Assembly (NCBI RefSeq): GCF_001039275.2
Contig: NZ_CP030117.1
Coordinates: 4,278,001 to 4,342,000 of the forward strand
DNA from: Brevibacillus brevis
GTDB lineage: Bacteria > Bacillota > Bacilli > Brevibacillales > Brevibacillaceae
Length of the DNA: 64,000 nt
Direction: 5' to 3'
Shown: in pieces, positions 15,933-24,916 of the stretch
How positions within the stretch are numbered: position 1 is the stretch's first letter
How the letters are laid out: each line of letters opens with the position of its first letter
Program-made: the position numbers and the translations under genes
The notes under the pieces: generated by a model
Databases searched by the model: none
What the model saw: only the letters and a program-made list of their open reading frames with translations
Told to the model about the DNA's origin: nothing

Positions 15933-16027
15933 AGGATGCACCCTCCCTGAACTTTTTGAGCCCTACTCGCCACCCTTGTATGGTGCCCCCGATTTTTTGT
16001 ATGATGGTAACGAGGAGGGTTGTCGAA

Positions 16028-16549
16028 ATGTCGAAACAATTCGTTATAGAAGCGATCATGTTGGCTATCTACGGGGAGTTGATGGTCCCATCGCAACCAG
16101 TAGAATATCTGATACCCGCGTCGACAATCTATGAATTGGACGAATTTATCCAGAGTCCTGAACCTATCATGCCCTACTCTGCTGATGATCAGTATGTCCG
16201 GCGGATTATGAAAGAAATGAGCCAATTTTTTGCCGATCCATTCAATCGCAAGCGAATGGAAAAAGGACTGATAGCCCCATGGTCCAAGGTTCCCTTTTCT
16301 TTTCCGAACGGTGTGACCCTGACAGTCGTAAAAGTGGAGGACAACGCCATGTGGGGGGAGATATTTGATCCCGTAGAGACACAGCTATTGTTGACGGCCA
16401 TGAAATTTGAGGCCCCACTTCTCACAGACCAGCCTGATTATCAGGATCGGATATTGGAATATATCGTGCCTGTTCAATTTTACGATGTGGATGATTTTGA
16501 TTTCGCTCTCGAGCAAGGAATCTCATTGAACGACCTACGTGAACCATAA
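16028..16549 (+). CDS. Conserved hypothetical protein of bacilli, 173 aa
   Basis: It begins M-S-K-Q-F-V-I-E-A-I-M-L-A-I-Y-G-E-L and has P-I-M-P near residue 43, a repeated acidic middle part and D-P-V-E-T-Q-L-L-L-T-A-M-K near residue 120. It is soluble and acidic, without a recognisable catalytic motif. I recall similar proteins in other bacilli, sometimes labelled ADP-heptose synthase without visible support. The start is ATG 16028, eight bases after GAGGAGGG; the longer open frame from 15905 has no ribosome site and runs through the divergent terC start. Confidence 0.65.
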   Translation: MSKQFVIEAIMLAIYGELMVPSQPVEYLIPASTIYELDEFIQSPEPIMPYSADDQYVRRIMKEMSQFFADPFNRKRMEKGLIAPWSKVPFSFPNGVTLTVVKVEDNAMWGEIFDPVETQLLLTAMKFEAPLLTDQPDYQDRILEYIVPVQFYDVDDFDFALEQGISLNDLREP

Positions 16550-16554
16550 GCAAG

Positions 16555-16598
16555 AAAACAGACCGACGAGCCTGACGCTTGTCGGTCTGTTCTTTTTC
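16555..16598 (+). terminator. Terminator
   Basis: AACAGACCGAC pairs with GTCGGTCTGTT, then TCTTTTT. A clear intrinsic terminator between the hypothetical gene and cheW. Confidence 0.85.
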
Positions 16599-16660
16599 GT
16601 CCAACATCAAGCGTTGGTGTCTTTGCCTGTCACAAAAAAACGTCCTGAGTAGGTTTGTCC

Positions 16661-16670
16661 ATGGTACAAT
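16661..16670 (+). promoter_or_regulatory. Extended -10 promoter of cheW
   Basis: TGGTACAAT (TGnTACAAT) ends 43 bases before the cheW start. No SigD-type motility promoter is visible. Confidence 0.4.
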
Positions 16671-16713
16671 ATGGGTAAAGACATGGAAAGCGGTTCGGGG
16701 AGGAATTGTGCAC

Positions 16714-17193
16714 ATGGAAATGACGAAAAGAAGCAACGGTTCGGATTGGGAGGCAGAAGCAACTGTTGACCAACAGATTTTGTTTAAAATGGGGAATGAA
16801 TATTACGGACTATCTATTTCACTCGTACGTGAGATCATCAAGCCGCTGCCCATTACACGTTTTCCAAAATCTCCACCTTATGTCGAAGGAGTTATTGATC
16901 TGCGTGGACGGATCTTACCGATAATCAACTTGCGGAAAATGTTTGATTTGGAACCTTTGGAGGAAACGGATGATACTCGCTTTGTCGATTTGCAGATGGA
17001 TGGGTTGAACATCGGGATTATCGTGGATGCGGTCTCTGAGGTCATGAATATTCCGCAGAACTTGATCGAGCCTGCCCCACCCATTATCGCTGGTGTAGAG
17101 GGCAAGTATTTGCAAGGCATTGCCCGTTTGAACGACAAGCTGATCATGCTACTCGATGTGGATGAAATTTTTGGACAGTGGAAAAAGAAGTAA
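16714..17193 (+). CDS. cheW: Chemotaxis coupling protein CheW
   Basis: 159 residues, one CheW domain. Typical segments are Q-I-L-F-K-M-G-N-E-Y-Y-G-L near 24-36, V-R-E-I-I-K-P, V-E-G-V-I-D-L-R-G-R-I-L-P-I-I-N-L-R near 62-79, and the end L-I-M-L-L-D-V-D-E-I-F. CheW links chemoreceptors to the CheA kinase at the membrane. It stands alone here, away from other che genes, so it may serve as an additional coupling protein. ATG 16714 lies 10 bases after GGGGAGG; the longer frame from 16579 starts inside a terminator. Confidence 0.9.
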   Translation: MEMTKRSNGSDWEAEATVDQQILFKMGNEYYGLSISLVREIIKPLPITRFPKSPPYVEGVIDLRGRILPIINLRKMFDLEPLEETDDTRFVDLQMDGLNIGIIVDAVSEVMNIPQNLIEPAPPIIAGVEGKYLQGIARLNDKLIMLLDVDEIFGQWKKK

Positions 17194-17205
17194 GGGAAAG
17201 TGTAA

Positions 17206-17231
17206 AGCCCAGTGCGATGATGCACTGGGCT
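17206..17231. terminator. Hairpin between convergent genes
   Basis: AGCCCAGTGC (17206-17215), six bases, GCACTGGGCT (17222-17231): a perfect 10-bp stem touching the stop codon of the minus-strand gene. The T run is weak on both sides. Confidence 0.6.
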
Positions 17232-17898
17232 ACTCTCTTCCTCCGCTTGCTAAATACGCATAGTTCACCCATACCATCTCTTCGATTCCCAAAATTTCTT
17301 TGAACAGGTCAACCGAGTCGTACAACAATGAAGCTCCTGTGTCGTCATCGACGTTCGTCAACAACTGCAAATCGAAAAGGGAACGCAACTGCTGAATCTG
17401 CTTCGGACCCACGATCCGACTAAATGACTGCGGCTTGATACGTGTGATCCCTTTACCTACCTCGCGCCGATACAACTCCGAACGCACTACCCTCTCCAGT
17501 ATGTCTTCATACTTTTGCCGAACGTCCTCGCTGTCTACGATTCCTTCCTGCAGGTCAATCTCTGGATAAAGCCTACCAAACTCGACTTCCGCCATTTCTA
17601 CATCGAGCGAGTAGCTGATAGTCGCTGACGCAACCTCGAAGCCTGCATCGAACAAGCGAAAGCCCCAGCCGTTGTCCTCAGCGTCATGAAACCAGAGGAG
17701 AGGTACGAATTGCTTGGACAGTCTCAGCAAAAAATCAAGCGTCGTACAGGTTTCCAGCCACTCATCCTGCAGGAAAAATGCATTCCAGTCGCTGTTGACG
17801 TTTCTGTGGAAGTGTGGCTGCTCTGTCTTGGATAAGGCAATCAGTACTTTCGGTTCGTATTTGCGTGGATAAAGAATGCCGGTCGTGAACTCACCCAT
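17230..17898 (-). CDS. Hypothetical protein, 222 aa
   Basis: Soluble and acidic, beginning M-G-E-F-T-T-G-I-L-Y-P-R-K-Y-E-P. It has a D-D-D-T-G-A-S segment near residue 188 and no membrane helix or known catalytic motif. The start is ATG 17898; the open frame continues to a TTG at 17988 inside thpR, but that start has no ribosome site. It follows thpR in the same direction with 49 bases between, and is probably co-transcribed with it. I do not recognise a family. Confidence 0.6.
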   Translation of the reverse strand: MGEFTTGILYPRKYEPKVLIALSKTEQPHFHRNVNSDWNAFFLQDEWLETCTTLDFLLRLSKQFVPLLWFHDAEDNGWGFRLFDAGFEVASATISYSLDVEMAEVEFGRLYPEIDLQEGIVDSEDVRQKYEDILERVVRSELYRREVGKGITRIKPQSFSRIVGPKQIQQLRSLFDLQLLTNVDDDTGASLLYDSVDLFKEILGIEEMVWVNYAYLASGGRE

Positions 17899-17947
17899 CC
17901 GTTTTCCACCGCTTTCTGGAAGGCTTCCCTGATCCTTTCTTCTTAGT

Positions 17948-18544
17948 CTATTCAGGCAACGCTTGTTTTTTGCTGTGATCTTTATCAAACGTGCTCGTGT
18001 GGATCATCGTATGTACCGCTCCCTCCGGTAACAGCTCGGAACGATACAAATGGAAATGCCGTGCCTTCCATTGTGGCGGCTCCTGCGCTAAATAACGTTC
18101 ATTCCAATCTAGGAGGGCCAACTCATCACCGTTGCGATGCGGACCGCGCGCCAGCGTAATATGCGGCCGATACCGTTTCCGATCGTAGGACAAGCCTTCG
18201 TGCAATTCGAACCGTCTACCCAACAATAAATGGAGCTGGTTGAGAGGAGAAAGTTGGCCACGCAGTCCCAGCCAGAGCACACGTGGATGCAGGGCATTCG
18301 GAAAAACCCCGAAGCTACCAACACGCAGGGTAAAAGGCTGGATGATCGCGCTGACGATATCCATATCCTCACAGATTGCGGGTACGAGTGACTCATCCAC
18401 CTCTCCAAGAAAATGCAGAGTCAAATGCAAATTAGCGAGAGACTGCCACCTGTCCGCCTTCACATCTTGCTTCAACCGTTTTTGAACATCGGCAATATAA
18501 GCGGCAGCCTCAGTTGGAATATCCAATGCTATGAATAAGCGCAT
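17948..18544 (-). CDS. thpR: RNA 2',3'-cyclic phosphodiesterase (2'-5' RNA ligase family)
   Basis: 198 residues with both 2H motifs intact: H-L-T-L-H-F-L-G near residues 40-47 and P-H-I-T-L-A-R-G near 126-133. The opening M-R-L-F-I-A-L-D-I-P is typical of ThpR/LigT. The enzyme hydrolyses RNA 2',3'-cyclic phosphates and can act on 2'-5' linkages. AAGGAGG precedes ATG 18544. The intact pair here contrasts with the degenerate YjcG-like protein at 734-1243. Confidence 0.9.
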   Translation of the reverse strand: MRLFIALDIPTEAAAYIADVQKRLKQDVKADRWQSLANLHLTLHFLGEVDESLVPAICEDMDIVSAIIQPFTLRVGSFGVFPNALHPRVLWLGLRGQLSPLNQLHLLLGRRFELHEGLSYDRKRYRPHITLARGPHRNGDELALLDWNERYLAQEPPQWKARHFHLYRSELLPEGAVHTMIHTSTFDKDHSKKQALPE

Positions 18545-18559
18545 TTCTGTCCTCCTTCG

Positions 18560-18588
18560 AAAAAAATAGCCCTCCTGTGACGGAGAGC
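18560..18588 (-). terminator. Terminator upstream of thpR
   Basis: GCTCTCC pairs with GGAGGGC on the minus strand and is followed by a run of seven T after TA. It ends transcription of the gene at 18609-19091. Confidence 0.75.
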
Positions 18589-18608
18589 CATTTATCTTTC
18601 ATGCCGCG

Positions 18609-19091
18609 TTAGGCAGCCATCATCTTTCCGGTTACGATTCCCAAAACACTCCTGACGTATTCCGCAAGACGGTTCGATCCAGGCTGGTAGGTAAAGCGCA
18701 AGGTCAGCTCGCTATGACCGACATGACCAGCGGGAGGGATATTCCAGAAGTACTCTGCTTCCCCGTATAAATACTCTTCAATGCGCTGCTTCTTTCCTTC
18801 GATATCGATACTCGGATCATGCGTCAAGGAAAACTTCATCATGACAGAAAACGAATCTGTCCAAACGTGATCGCGCTTATGTAATTTCCCATGGATAACT
18901 ACTAAACCGGCGTCTCCCCACAGATTGTACTCGAGCAAAGCCTGAAACTGAGGATGTACCTGCAGCTCCAGGGCCGGAAGCCCTCCTTCGATCGTAAGTG
19001 TATGACGTTGTGCCAGTTGCTCAATCTCCCCTTGAAAACGGTGGGCGCATTCAGAAACAGCTTGGAACAAATTGGGTTCAACAGCGTACAT
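18609..19091 (-). CDS. Hypothetical protein, 160 aa
   Basis: Begins M-Y-A-V-E-P-N-L-F-Q. Mixed alpha/beta composition, no membrane helix. The start ATG 19091 has AGAGGTG seven bases upstream; the longer frame to 19226 lacks a ribosome site. A terminator follows it. It stands between thpR and the 346-residue hypothetical, and I recognise no family. Confidence 0.6.
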   Translation of the reverse strand: MYAVEPNLFQAVSECAHRFQGEIEQLAQRHTLTIEGGLPALELQVHPQFQALLEYNLWGDAGLVVIHGKLHKRDHVWTDSFSVMMKFSLTHDPSIDIEGKKQRIEEYLYGEAEYFWNIPPAGHVGHSELTLRFTYQPGSNRLAEYVRSVLGIVTGKMMAA

Positions 19092-19239
19092 CGTCGTCAC
19101 CTCTCCCAATGGATTGTCTGTCTTACCTAATTCGAATTCCCTCTTGTCATATCCTTTGTTGAAAAATGACTTATTTACCCATATTTCATCGAAGACCAAA
19201 AAATTCCCGGGAGAATCTTTTTTCACAATCTCTCAACAA

Positions 19240-20280
19240 TTACAGGTATGGGACAGACATTCCTGGAAACGCTTTCGCAAACACCTGCGCGAGATGCTTC
19301 TGTACATCTTCATCCAGCTCCAAATGATAGAGGCGACCACTTTCATAGCGCAATAGTGGATAGGCGCCTACCTGCAAGGGTGATGCGTCCTGCGTCTGGA
19401 CATACTCCGGCAAGGTCATCAAAAAGCGCGAGAAAGGATTCGCTTCATCCTCTGACATATGAACGACCTCGAACAAATGCGAGAGGCTTGGCGTCAACAC
19501 GATCATCGCGTAATCGCCCGCTTCCGCAGCCCATACGGTAAAGGACGTATCCCGGACCTCGCTGCGGGCGTGCCTGCGCATGACCCATACTGCTTGCTGC
19601 ACAGTACTCATCAATAAATGCTGCGCTCCTTCTTCACCATGGACATCTCTCATCTGCTTGTAACGCAATACGAAGGCCATCCCCGATTCTGTAAACACAG
19701 ATGCAGGCAAGCTCATCGCTGGGATGCTTTCGGTCTCTTCCTCACGCACCTGTACCTCTTCTGGAAGTGTATCGGGTGTTCCCTCATATAGCGCTTGAAT
19801 CATCTCACGTGTACGAGCCACTTCCCCTGGGGAAAAAGAAATCGACTCGGAATAGATATGGGTTAGCTCACGATCCGTATAAGCCAAGTAGTGCAAAGAA
19901 GTATAAGGCTGCTCAATCAATCTCAAGGCCATGCTTCGCTCTTCAGCACGCGCTATATCGAACGTCAAGGGAAAACCAAGTGGATTCAGCGGGTCCGACA
20001 GTGTCCAAATGACAGCGAGCAGCTTATTTTGATACGTCTTGAACTCGAGCGAAACGGCATCTCTCGTCTGCTCGCTGAAAGCATCCACCGATTCGAATAC
20101 CAAATACAGCTCCACCTCACCTGTACCGCTAAGACGGACAAAGTAAGGAAGCCCCTCTTCTTCTGCCAGCTTGTACAAATCGTGATAAACTACGGGATCG
20201 AGTACCTCTCCCTGCGTTGAATCGTCAGGAGAACACTGGCTGTCATCAGGAGTTAGCGGAGGAAAAAAGTCGTCGTTCAT
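19240..20280 (-). CDS. Hypothetical protein, 346 aa
   Basis: An acidic soluble protein, beginning M-N-D-D-F-F-P-P-L-T-P-D-D. There is an E-rich linker near residues 175-190 (V-R-E-E-E-T-E), which may separate two domains. No known motif was seen. It starts four bases after the surE stop, with a GGAGG site inside the surE tail, so translation is probably coupled to surE. Its close link with surE suggests it travels with that gene, but no function can be read. Confidence 0.65.
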   Translation of the reverse strand: MNDDFFPPLTPDDSQCSPDDSTQGEVLDPVVYHDLYKLAEEEGLPYFVRLSGTGEVELYLVFESVDAFSEQTRDAVSLEFKTYQNKLLAVIWTLSDPLNPLGFPLTFDIARAEERSMALRLIEQPYTSLHYLAYTDRELTHIYSESISFSPGEVARTREMIQALYEGTPDTLPEEVQVREEETESIPAMSLPASVFTESGMAFVLRYKQMRDVHGEEGAQHLLMSTVQQAVWVMRRHARSEVRDTSFTVWAAEAGDYAMIVLTPSLSHLFEVVHMSEDEANPFSRFLMTLPEYVQTQDASPLQVGAYPLLRYESGRLYHLELDEDVQKHLAQVFAKAFPGMSVPYL

Positions 20281-20283
20281 CCG

Positions 20284-21081
20284 TTATTCCTCCTGTTTTC
20301 CCCAAGCTTTTAGCAATGCCCAATTGTCCATTTGTTTTAAGAGAGTCCGATCTGTCGCGTCAATGTGTACAGGGGTAATCGCAATATAGCCATGCTTGAG
20401 CAAATCATAGTCCAGCGGCTCCGCTAGTGGCATGACTTGAGGATACTCGCGTGCCAAATAATAGCCTTCTGCTTCTTCGCTATATTTGTCTTCATAGTGG
20501 TTCATGGACAAGGTAGCCGGAACCATTCCTTTCACTTCAGCCAGCGGTACATGCGGGATATTAATATTCCAAAATACCTCTGACGCCAGTTCTCCTTTGA
20601 CCGCACGATCACTGAATTCTTTTACGATCGGACGAATCATCTCCACAACATCGCCGTAGTTGTCTTGATCGAACCAGTTATCATAGGAAAGGGCAACTCC
20701 AGGAACACCCAAAATTACCGCCTCCCTGGCACCGCTGCACGTACCGGAGTAATAAATATCACGTCCGAGATTCGTCCCGACGTTAATCCCCGAGAATACG
20801 ATATCCGGCTTTTTCCCATGTTCAAACAGGAGATGGTAAGCCGCTTTTACACAGTCTGCAGGGTTGCCATTGATCGCCCACGCTTTCACAGGCATTCCGT
20901 AAAAATCACGCTGTTCAGGCGCGAGTGCACTGCGATAAGTGATTCCGTGTCCGACCCCGCTTTTCTCTTCAACCGGTGCCACGATATAGACTTCCGCTCC
21001 CTCCAAAGTGAGCAAAGCTTCTACCAATCGTTTGATACCAAGAGCATCGATCCCATCATCATTCGTAACCAAAATCCGCAA
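20284..21081 (-). CDS. surE: 5'/3'-nucleotidase SurE
   Basis: 265 residues. The SurE metal and phosphate motifs are present: R-I-L-V-T-N-D-D-G-I-D at residues 2-12, P-V-E-E-K-S-G-V-G-H near 37-46, N-G-N-P-A-D-C-V near 72-79 and F-S-G-I-N-V-G-T-N near 97-105. It removes phosphate from nucleoside monophosphates and is a stationary-phase survival protein in other bacteria. The start is TTG 21081, ten bases after AAGGAGG; upstream codons of the longer frame do not match the family. The next gene overlaps its ribosome site with the surE end. Confidence 0.9.
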   Translation of the reverse strand: MRILVTNDDGIDALGIKRLVEALLTLEGAEVYIVAPVEEKSGVGHGITYRSALAPEQRDFYGMPVKAWAINGNPADCVKAAYHLLFEHGKKPDIVFSGINVGTNLGRDIYYSGTCSGAREAVILGVPGVALSYDNWFDQDNYGDVVEMIRPIVKEFSDRAVKGELASEVFWNINIPHVPLAEVKGMVPATLSMNHYEDKYSEEAEGYYLAREYPQVMPLAEPLDYDLLKHGYIAITPVHIDATDRTLLKQMDNWALLKAWGKQEE

Positions 21082-21181
21082 AATAGGGTCTCCTCCTTCA
21101 TCCATAGCGTTGCCACTCGCTGAGACGTTATTTTTCTTATTGTACTGTAGAAAACGAGGCTGCGCCACGCTTCCACCTAAA

Positions 21182-21212
21182 ACAAAAGGACCCCAATCAT
21201 ATTGGGGCCCCG
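21182..21212 (-). terminator. Terminator after TerB-like gene
   Basis: GGGCCCCAAT pairs with ATTGGGGTCC on the minus strand, followed by TTTTGTTTT. Confidence 0.8.
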
Positions 21213-21213
21213 G

Positions 21214-21645
21214 CTATTCACCTACAATATCTTTCCAGCGTTCGCGCCAAACAATCCCTTCACGAATCCACTCTTCTACTTGACGCTGCTTTTCCTCCGA
21301 GATTCCGATCAGGCATGCGATACGGGCAATTTCTTTTGTCTCCGACGGTGATAGCTTCCGATCGATCAATGCCATGTGGTAGAGCTTGCGCATCATAACG
21401 AGCTTTTCAGCCTGCGTCATGGCTACCAGATCTTCCACGATGACCTCCGGACGCTTCGGATAGTCCATATCATCCATTAAAATTTGTCGTTCTTTCAATG
21501 TAAAATGCTCCGAATTCACGATTTCATGAATACGATCCATTTCTTTATTTCCTATATAACCGTCGGCGTGTCCGACGCAGATCATCAAGCGAATGGACGC
21601 AAACAAAATGTGTTTGTCCTTTTCGATTTTGGTATACACCGGCAT
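21214..21645 (-). CDS. TerB-like (tellurite resistance TerB domain) protein
   Basis: 143 residues, helical and charged. It has the TerB_N repeat pattern: A-D-G-Y-I-G-N-K-E near residues 27-35 and I-D-R-K-L-S-P-S-E near 93-101, both with the acidic turn followed by a helix. TerB domains are thought to bind metal and work with membrane or stress systems. No other ter gene is next to it; the TerC-family gene lies about 5 kb away and need not be related. Confidence 0.7.
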   Translation of the reverse strand: MPVYTKIEKDKHILFASIRLMICVGHADGYIGNKEMDRIHEIVNSEHFTLKERQILMDDMDYPKRPEVIVEDLVAMTQAEKLVMMRKLYHMALIDRKLSPSETKEIARIACLIGISEEKQRQVEEWIREGIVWRERWKDIVGE

Positions 21646-21745
21646 GGTTCCTCCTCAAAAAACTTTATAAGCATAATAAATATCTACATATGATAATACG
21701 ATGAAAAACGAAAGCGGTTTCACATAATTATGTGACAAATTTATG

Positions 21746-23548
21746 CTATTCCCTCACAAAAATGCGTCTGAAATCAATCCAGCCATAGGCATCCAGACTT
21801 ACACCGGATAAACGCGGATGTGCAAGCATTTCTACCCGATTCGAATACAGCGGGACAAACGTACTGCAAGCCGCAAGAGTTTGCATGATGCTGTCCACGC
21901 ATGCTTGTCGGTCTTGTGCCGTTTGGACGCATGACATGCGGTTCATCCAATGCGCGATCTCTTTCTTTCCATGCGGATCTAAATGATGAGAAATACTCAA
22001 CGCACCTGCGTATAGAAATTCTCGTAAAGACAGCTCTGCCCTTTCATCTACATTCGCACTATCCACAACCAAATCTGCGTCTCGTAATAACGAAGGCAAG
22101 GCAAGCTCCTCCGGGGATGCGTACCTGATCTCTATGGCAATTCCGTATTCCTCGCACGTTTTCTGAATCCACTGGGCATCTTCTATATGATCGGAATCTG
22201 GATACGTATAGAGCGACAGTGCCTCTCCCAGATACCCGCTCTCTTTGAATATACGAACCAGCTCCTGTGAATCCGGCACCTCTCTTTTTCCTTGGAACAA
22301 ATCCGTATTACCCCAGATGACTGCATGCTCCCTCGTTCCCTGTAGCTCTTGTCTCAAGGCTTGTCCACAAAGGATAGCAACCAGGAGACTTCGAAACTCG
22401 CTATGTGACAGCGGGCCATTTTTTGCTCCATTCAAACTGACGTATTGAAAACATTCTTCCAATCTGCCAACGTCACTCCATGCCAGAAAGCTCGTATCAC
22501 GATGATCATCCAACGCCGTTACGGATAACAAGCCCTCATCTGCCTGTGCTTCTGCTGCCATTCCAGGAACGCACCAGATTTCGATTCGGTCCAAGAACGG
22601 CCTTCCCCCAAAATAAGGCGTGAACGCTTCTAGCACGATCATGGAATCGTCGTTGCGGACTACTCGAAACGGCCCCGTTCCTACTGGCATTTTAGCAAAT
22701 TGCTCCCCCATCTCCAGAACGTAATCACAGGGGACAATTGACATATATTCCTTGCTCAGTGCCTGTAAAAACAATTCATCCGGCCTATGCAAAGAGATCG
22801 TCAATACGTAGTCATCTTTGACGGTAATCGATTCAATTGAAGCGGCTAGCCAGCGATGTTTAAAGGAATGCTCCATCAAACGAAGTAAAGAAAAGCGCAC
22901 ATCATCAGCAACAAGTGGGCGGCCATGATGAAATAAGACACCTTTCCGCAAGTAAAAAGTCCACTGCTTTCCTTCTTCACTCGCCTCCCAATAAAAAGCG
23001 ATAGCGGGTTCAATCCGTCTCATGACTGGATCAAACCGGACCAGAGAATCAAATAGCTGCTTGACCATATGTGACTCGGAGCGCAGGAGAATATGAATCG
23101 GATCAAGCCCTGCAAATGGTCGACTGTAAAACAAACGCAAGGTATCGACTCTGCCCTTACTTCCCTTTTCCCGCTTCACACGATGTCCAAACTGACTATT
23201 CATCCATCGTGAAAATTTTTCACCCAAAACAGGCAAATTTCTCCCATATTCCTCGATCATATCCCGTGCAGCACGAATCTCCCCTTTTTGCACGAGTTCC
23301 TTGGCTACGCTCATAATCAGGTCTTCGGGCACAAGCAAGCACGTCAATACAGATCGATTTCCTCGCCCTCTCCCCGGCTGCCAGACTATCCATCCCTGGC
23401 TTTGCATTTTTTTCAAGGTCAAGGTCGCATTCCGCAATGTACAAAACAAAAGGGAAGCAACTTCAGCTAACGATATGTCAAGCGGATGCCCTATCGCTTC
23501 AGTAGGTCGACCCGCACATAAGCGCATGTATTGTTCAACGAGTTGCAT
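21746..23548 (-). CDS. SgrR-family regulator: HTH plus solute-binding-protein domain
   Basis: About 600 residues. The N-terminal 100 residues form the SgrR_N winged helix (L-A-E-V-A-S-L-L-F-C-T-L-R-N-A). From about residue 150 a periplasmic-binding-protein family 5 domain follows, recognisable by D-P-I-H-I-L-L-R-S-E, F-Y-L-R-K-G-V-L-F-H-H-G-R-P-L-V-A-D-D-V, and M-P-V-G-T-G-P-F-R-V. No signal peptide, so the binding domain is cytoplasmic and probably senses a small ligand. Divergent to an MFS transporter gene, with a strong inverted repeat between them, so it likely controls that transporter. ATG 23548 is chosen because GGTGGTGG precedes it; the upstream ATG has none. Confidence 0.85.
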   Translation of the reverse strand: MQLVEQYMRLCAGRPTEAIGHPLDISLAEVASLLFCTLRNATLTLKKMQSQGWIVWQPGRGRGNRSVLTCLLVPEDLIMSVAKELVQKGEIRAARDMIEEYGRNLPVLGEKFSRWMNSQFGHRVKREKGSKGRVDTLRLFYSRPFAGLDPIHILLRSESHMVKQLFDSLVRFDPVMRRIEPAIAFYWEASEEGKQWTFYLRKGVLFHHGRPLVADDVRFSLLRLMEHSFKHRWLAASIESITVKDDYVLTISLHRPDELFLQALSKEYMSIVPCDYVLEMGEQFAKMPVGTGPFRVVRNDDSMIVLEAFTPYFGGRPFLDRIEIWCVPGMAAEAQADEGLLSVTALDDHRDTSFLAWSDVGRLEECFQYVSLNGAKNGPLSHSEFRSLLVAILCGQALRQELQGTREHAVIWGNTDLFQGKREVPDSQELVRIFKESGYLGEALSLYTYPDSDHIEDAQWIQKTCEEYGIAIEIRYASPEELALPSLLRDADLVVDSANVDERAELSLREFLYAGALSISHHLDPHGKKEIAHWMNRMSCVQTAQDRQACVDSIMQTLAACSTFVPLYSNRVEMLAHPRLSGVSLDAYGWIDFRRIFVRE

Positions 23549-23578
23549 CTTGCCACCACCAATTTCCTCATAAAACAT

Positions 23579-23611
23579 GAAAAAGCTATACGCCTAATCG
23601 TACGCTTTTTC
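23579..23611. promoter_or_regulatory. Inverted repeat between SgrR-like regulator and MFS transporter
   Basis: GAAAAAGC(T)ATACG (23579-23592), six bases, CGTACGCTTTTTC (23599-23611). The arms pair over about 12 bp with one bulge. It could be an operator for the regulator or a 5'-leader hairpin. Confidence 0.5.
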
Positions 23612-23682
23612 TCCGGTCTTTGCCACCTTACAATTCTAAAAACACCAACTAACCGGAAAAAGCCGAAAGAAAGGATTTTCTT

Positions 23683-24906
23683 ATGTCACACATCCCTCAT
23701 GCACTCCGTCGAGTCTTTGCTGCGTATCCGACACTCCTCTGGGTCCGTTTGTTCGGAGAAACGCTTACCTCTTTATCCAGCGCCATGATCGCCCCGTTTC
23801 TCGTCTTGTACTTGAGCGAGAACATCGGCGGCTCTGTCACTATGACCATGCTCGTCATTGGTTTGCAGCCCTTCTCCGAGATTTTGCTGACGCTATTTGC
23901 CGGTGGCATCACGGACCGTTATCGCCGAAAATCGATCATGCTACTCGCCTTGTTTCTGCAAGGCTTCGCCATGCTGGGAATGGCTTGGGCAGACTCAATA
24001 CTGGGCTTTGCGATCCTGTATATCATCAACGGTGCTGGGCGCTCCTTGTTTATCCCTGTCAGCCGTGCACATCTCGCTGATACGATTTCCTCCACACAAA
24101 TGGCTGGTGCTTTTGCCCTTCTCAATACTTCCAGCAGTATCGGGGCCGCATTGGGACCTTTAGTCGGTGTCATCATTTATAAGTACGATCCTGCTATGGC
24201 ATTTTTATTTACTGCGATCTCGCTATTGATCTATGCTTTTGCCGTCTGGTGGAAAATACCGCAAACCCCACTGCCAGAAGCTCCCGTCGAAGAAGCAGCA
24301 GACGTACGTTCACGCGGCTCCTGGCATGTTTATCGACCAGCCCTTGCCATTATGATGCTGTCTTTGCCGATCAGTCTGTTTTACGCGCAAACCGAAACGA
24401 ACCTCCAGCTTCATCTGAAATACACGCTGCCAGACTATTTGCAAACACTCGCCTTGCTCATTGCGGTAAAAGGGGGCATGTTGCTTCTGTTCGAGTATTT
24501 GCTCGTCAAATGGACCCAGCACTTGCCAGCCCGCCTGTTGATTAGTGGCTCGTACATTTGTTTTCTCATCGTATCCTTGGGCTACGCCTTTATTGACAAC
24601 GTACCTGTCCTTCTCGCTTTGCAAGTGTTACTCGTCATCGGAGAGAGTATTGGTCTGACGCAATTGATGGCCTTCGTCACACGGATATCACCTGTCACAA
24701 TGCGCGGGCGGTACTTCGCGATCACAGGAACACACTGGGATATTTCCCGCATGTGCGGACCGTACTTGGGCAGCCTTGTCTTGCTGCACTATGGCGGCAC
24801 GCTGCTTTTCACCATTGTCGCAGGCATTCTCTTAATCGGTGCCGGATTCATATACGTGTATCTTTCCAACAACGAAAAAGCCTCCCCGCTTGAACAGGAA
24901 GGCTGA
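23683..24906 (+). CDS. Major facilitator superfamily transporter
   Basis: 407 residues with about 12 membrane helices. The MFS signature G-G-I-T-D-R-Y-R-R-K-S lies after helix 2, near residues 74-84. It is a likely drug or metabolite exporter; the substrate cannot be read. AAAGGA precedes ATG 23683. The SgrR-like gene is divergent, as is common for such pairs in bacilli. The last codons overlap a hairpin that also serves the convergent ABC genes. Confidence 0.85.
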   Translation: MSHIPHALRRVFAAYPTLLWVRLFGETLTSLSSAMIAPFLVLYLSENIGGSVTMTMLVIGLQPFSEILLTLFAGGITDRYRRKSIMLLALFLQGFAMLGMAWADSILGFAILYIINGAGRSLFIPVSRAHLADTISSTQMAGAFALLNTSSSIGAALGPLVGVIIYKYDPAMAFLFTAISLLIYAFAVWWKIPQTPLPEAPVEEAADVRSRGSWHVYRPALAIMMLSLPISLFYAQTETNLQLHLKYTLPDYLQTLALLIAVKGGMLLLFEYLLVKWTQHLPARLLISGSYICFLIVSLGYAFIDNVPVLLALQVLLVIGESIGLTQLMAFVTRISPVTMRGRYFAITGTHWDISRMCGPYLGSLVLLHYGGTLLFTIVAGILLIGAGFIYVYLSNNEKASPLEQEG

Positions 24907-24916
24907 TTCGACCCAA

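Noticed and set aside
15905..16027. Extended start of the 173-aa hypothetical
   Set aside because: No ribosome site and it overlaps the divergent terC start; ATG 16028 has GAGGAGGG.
15933..16027. Possible yybP-ykoY manganese riboswitch before the TerC gene
   Set aside because: The gap is only 86-95 bases and lacks the conserved internal loops.
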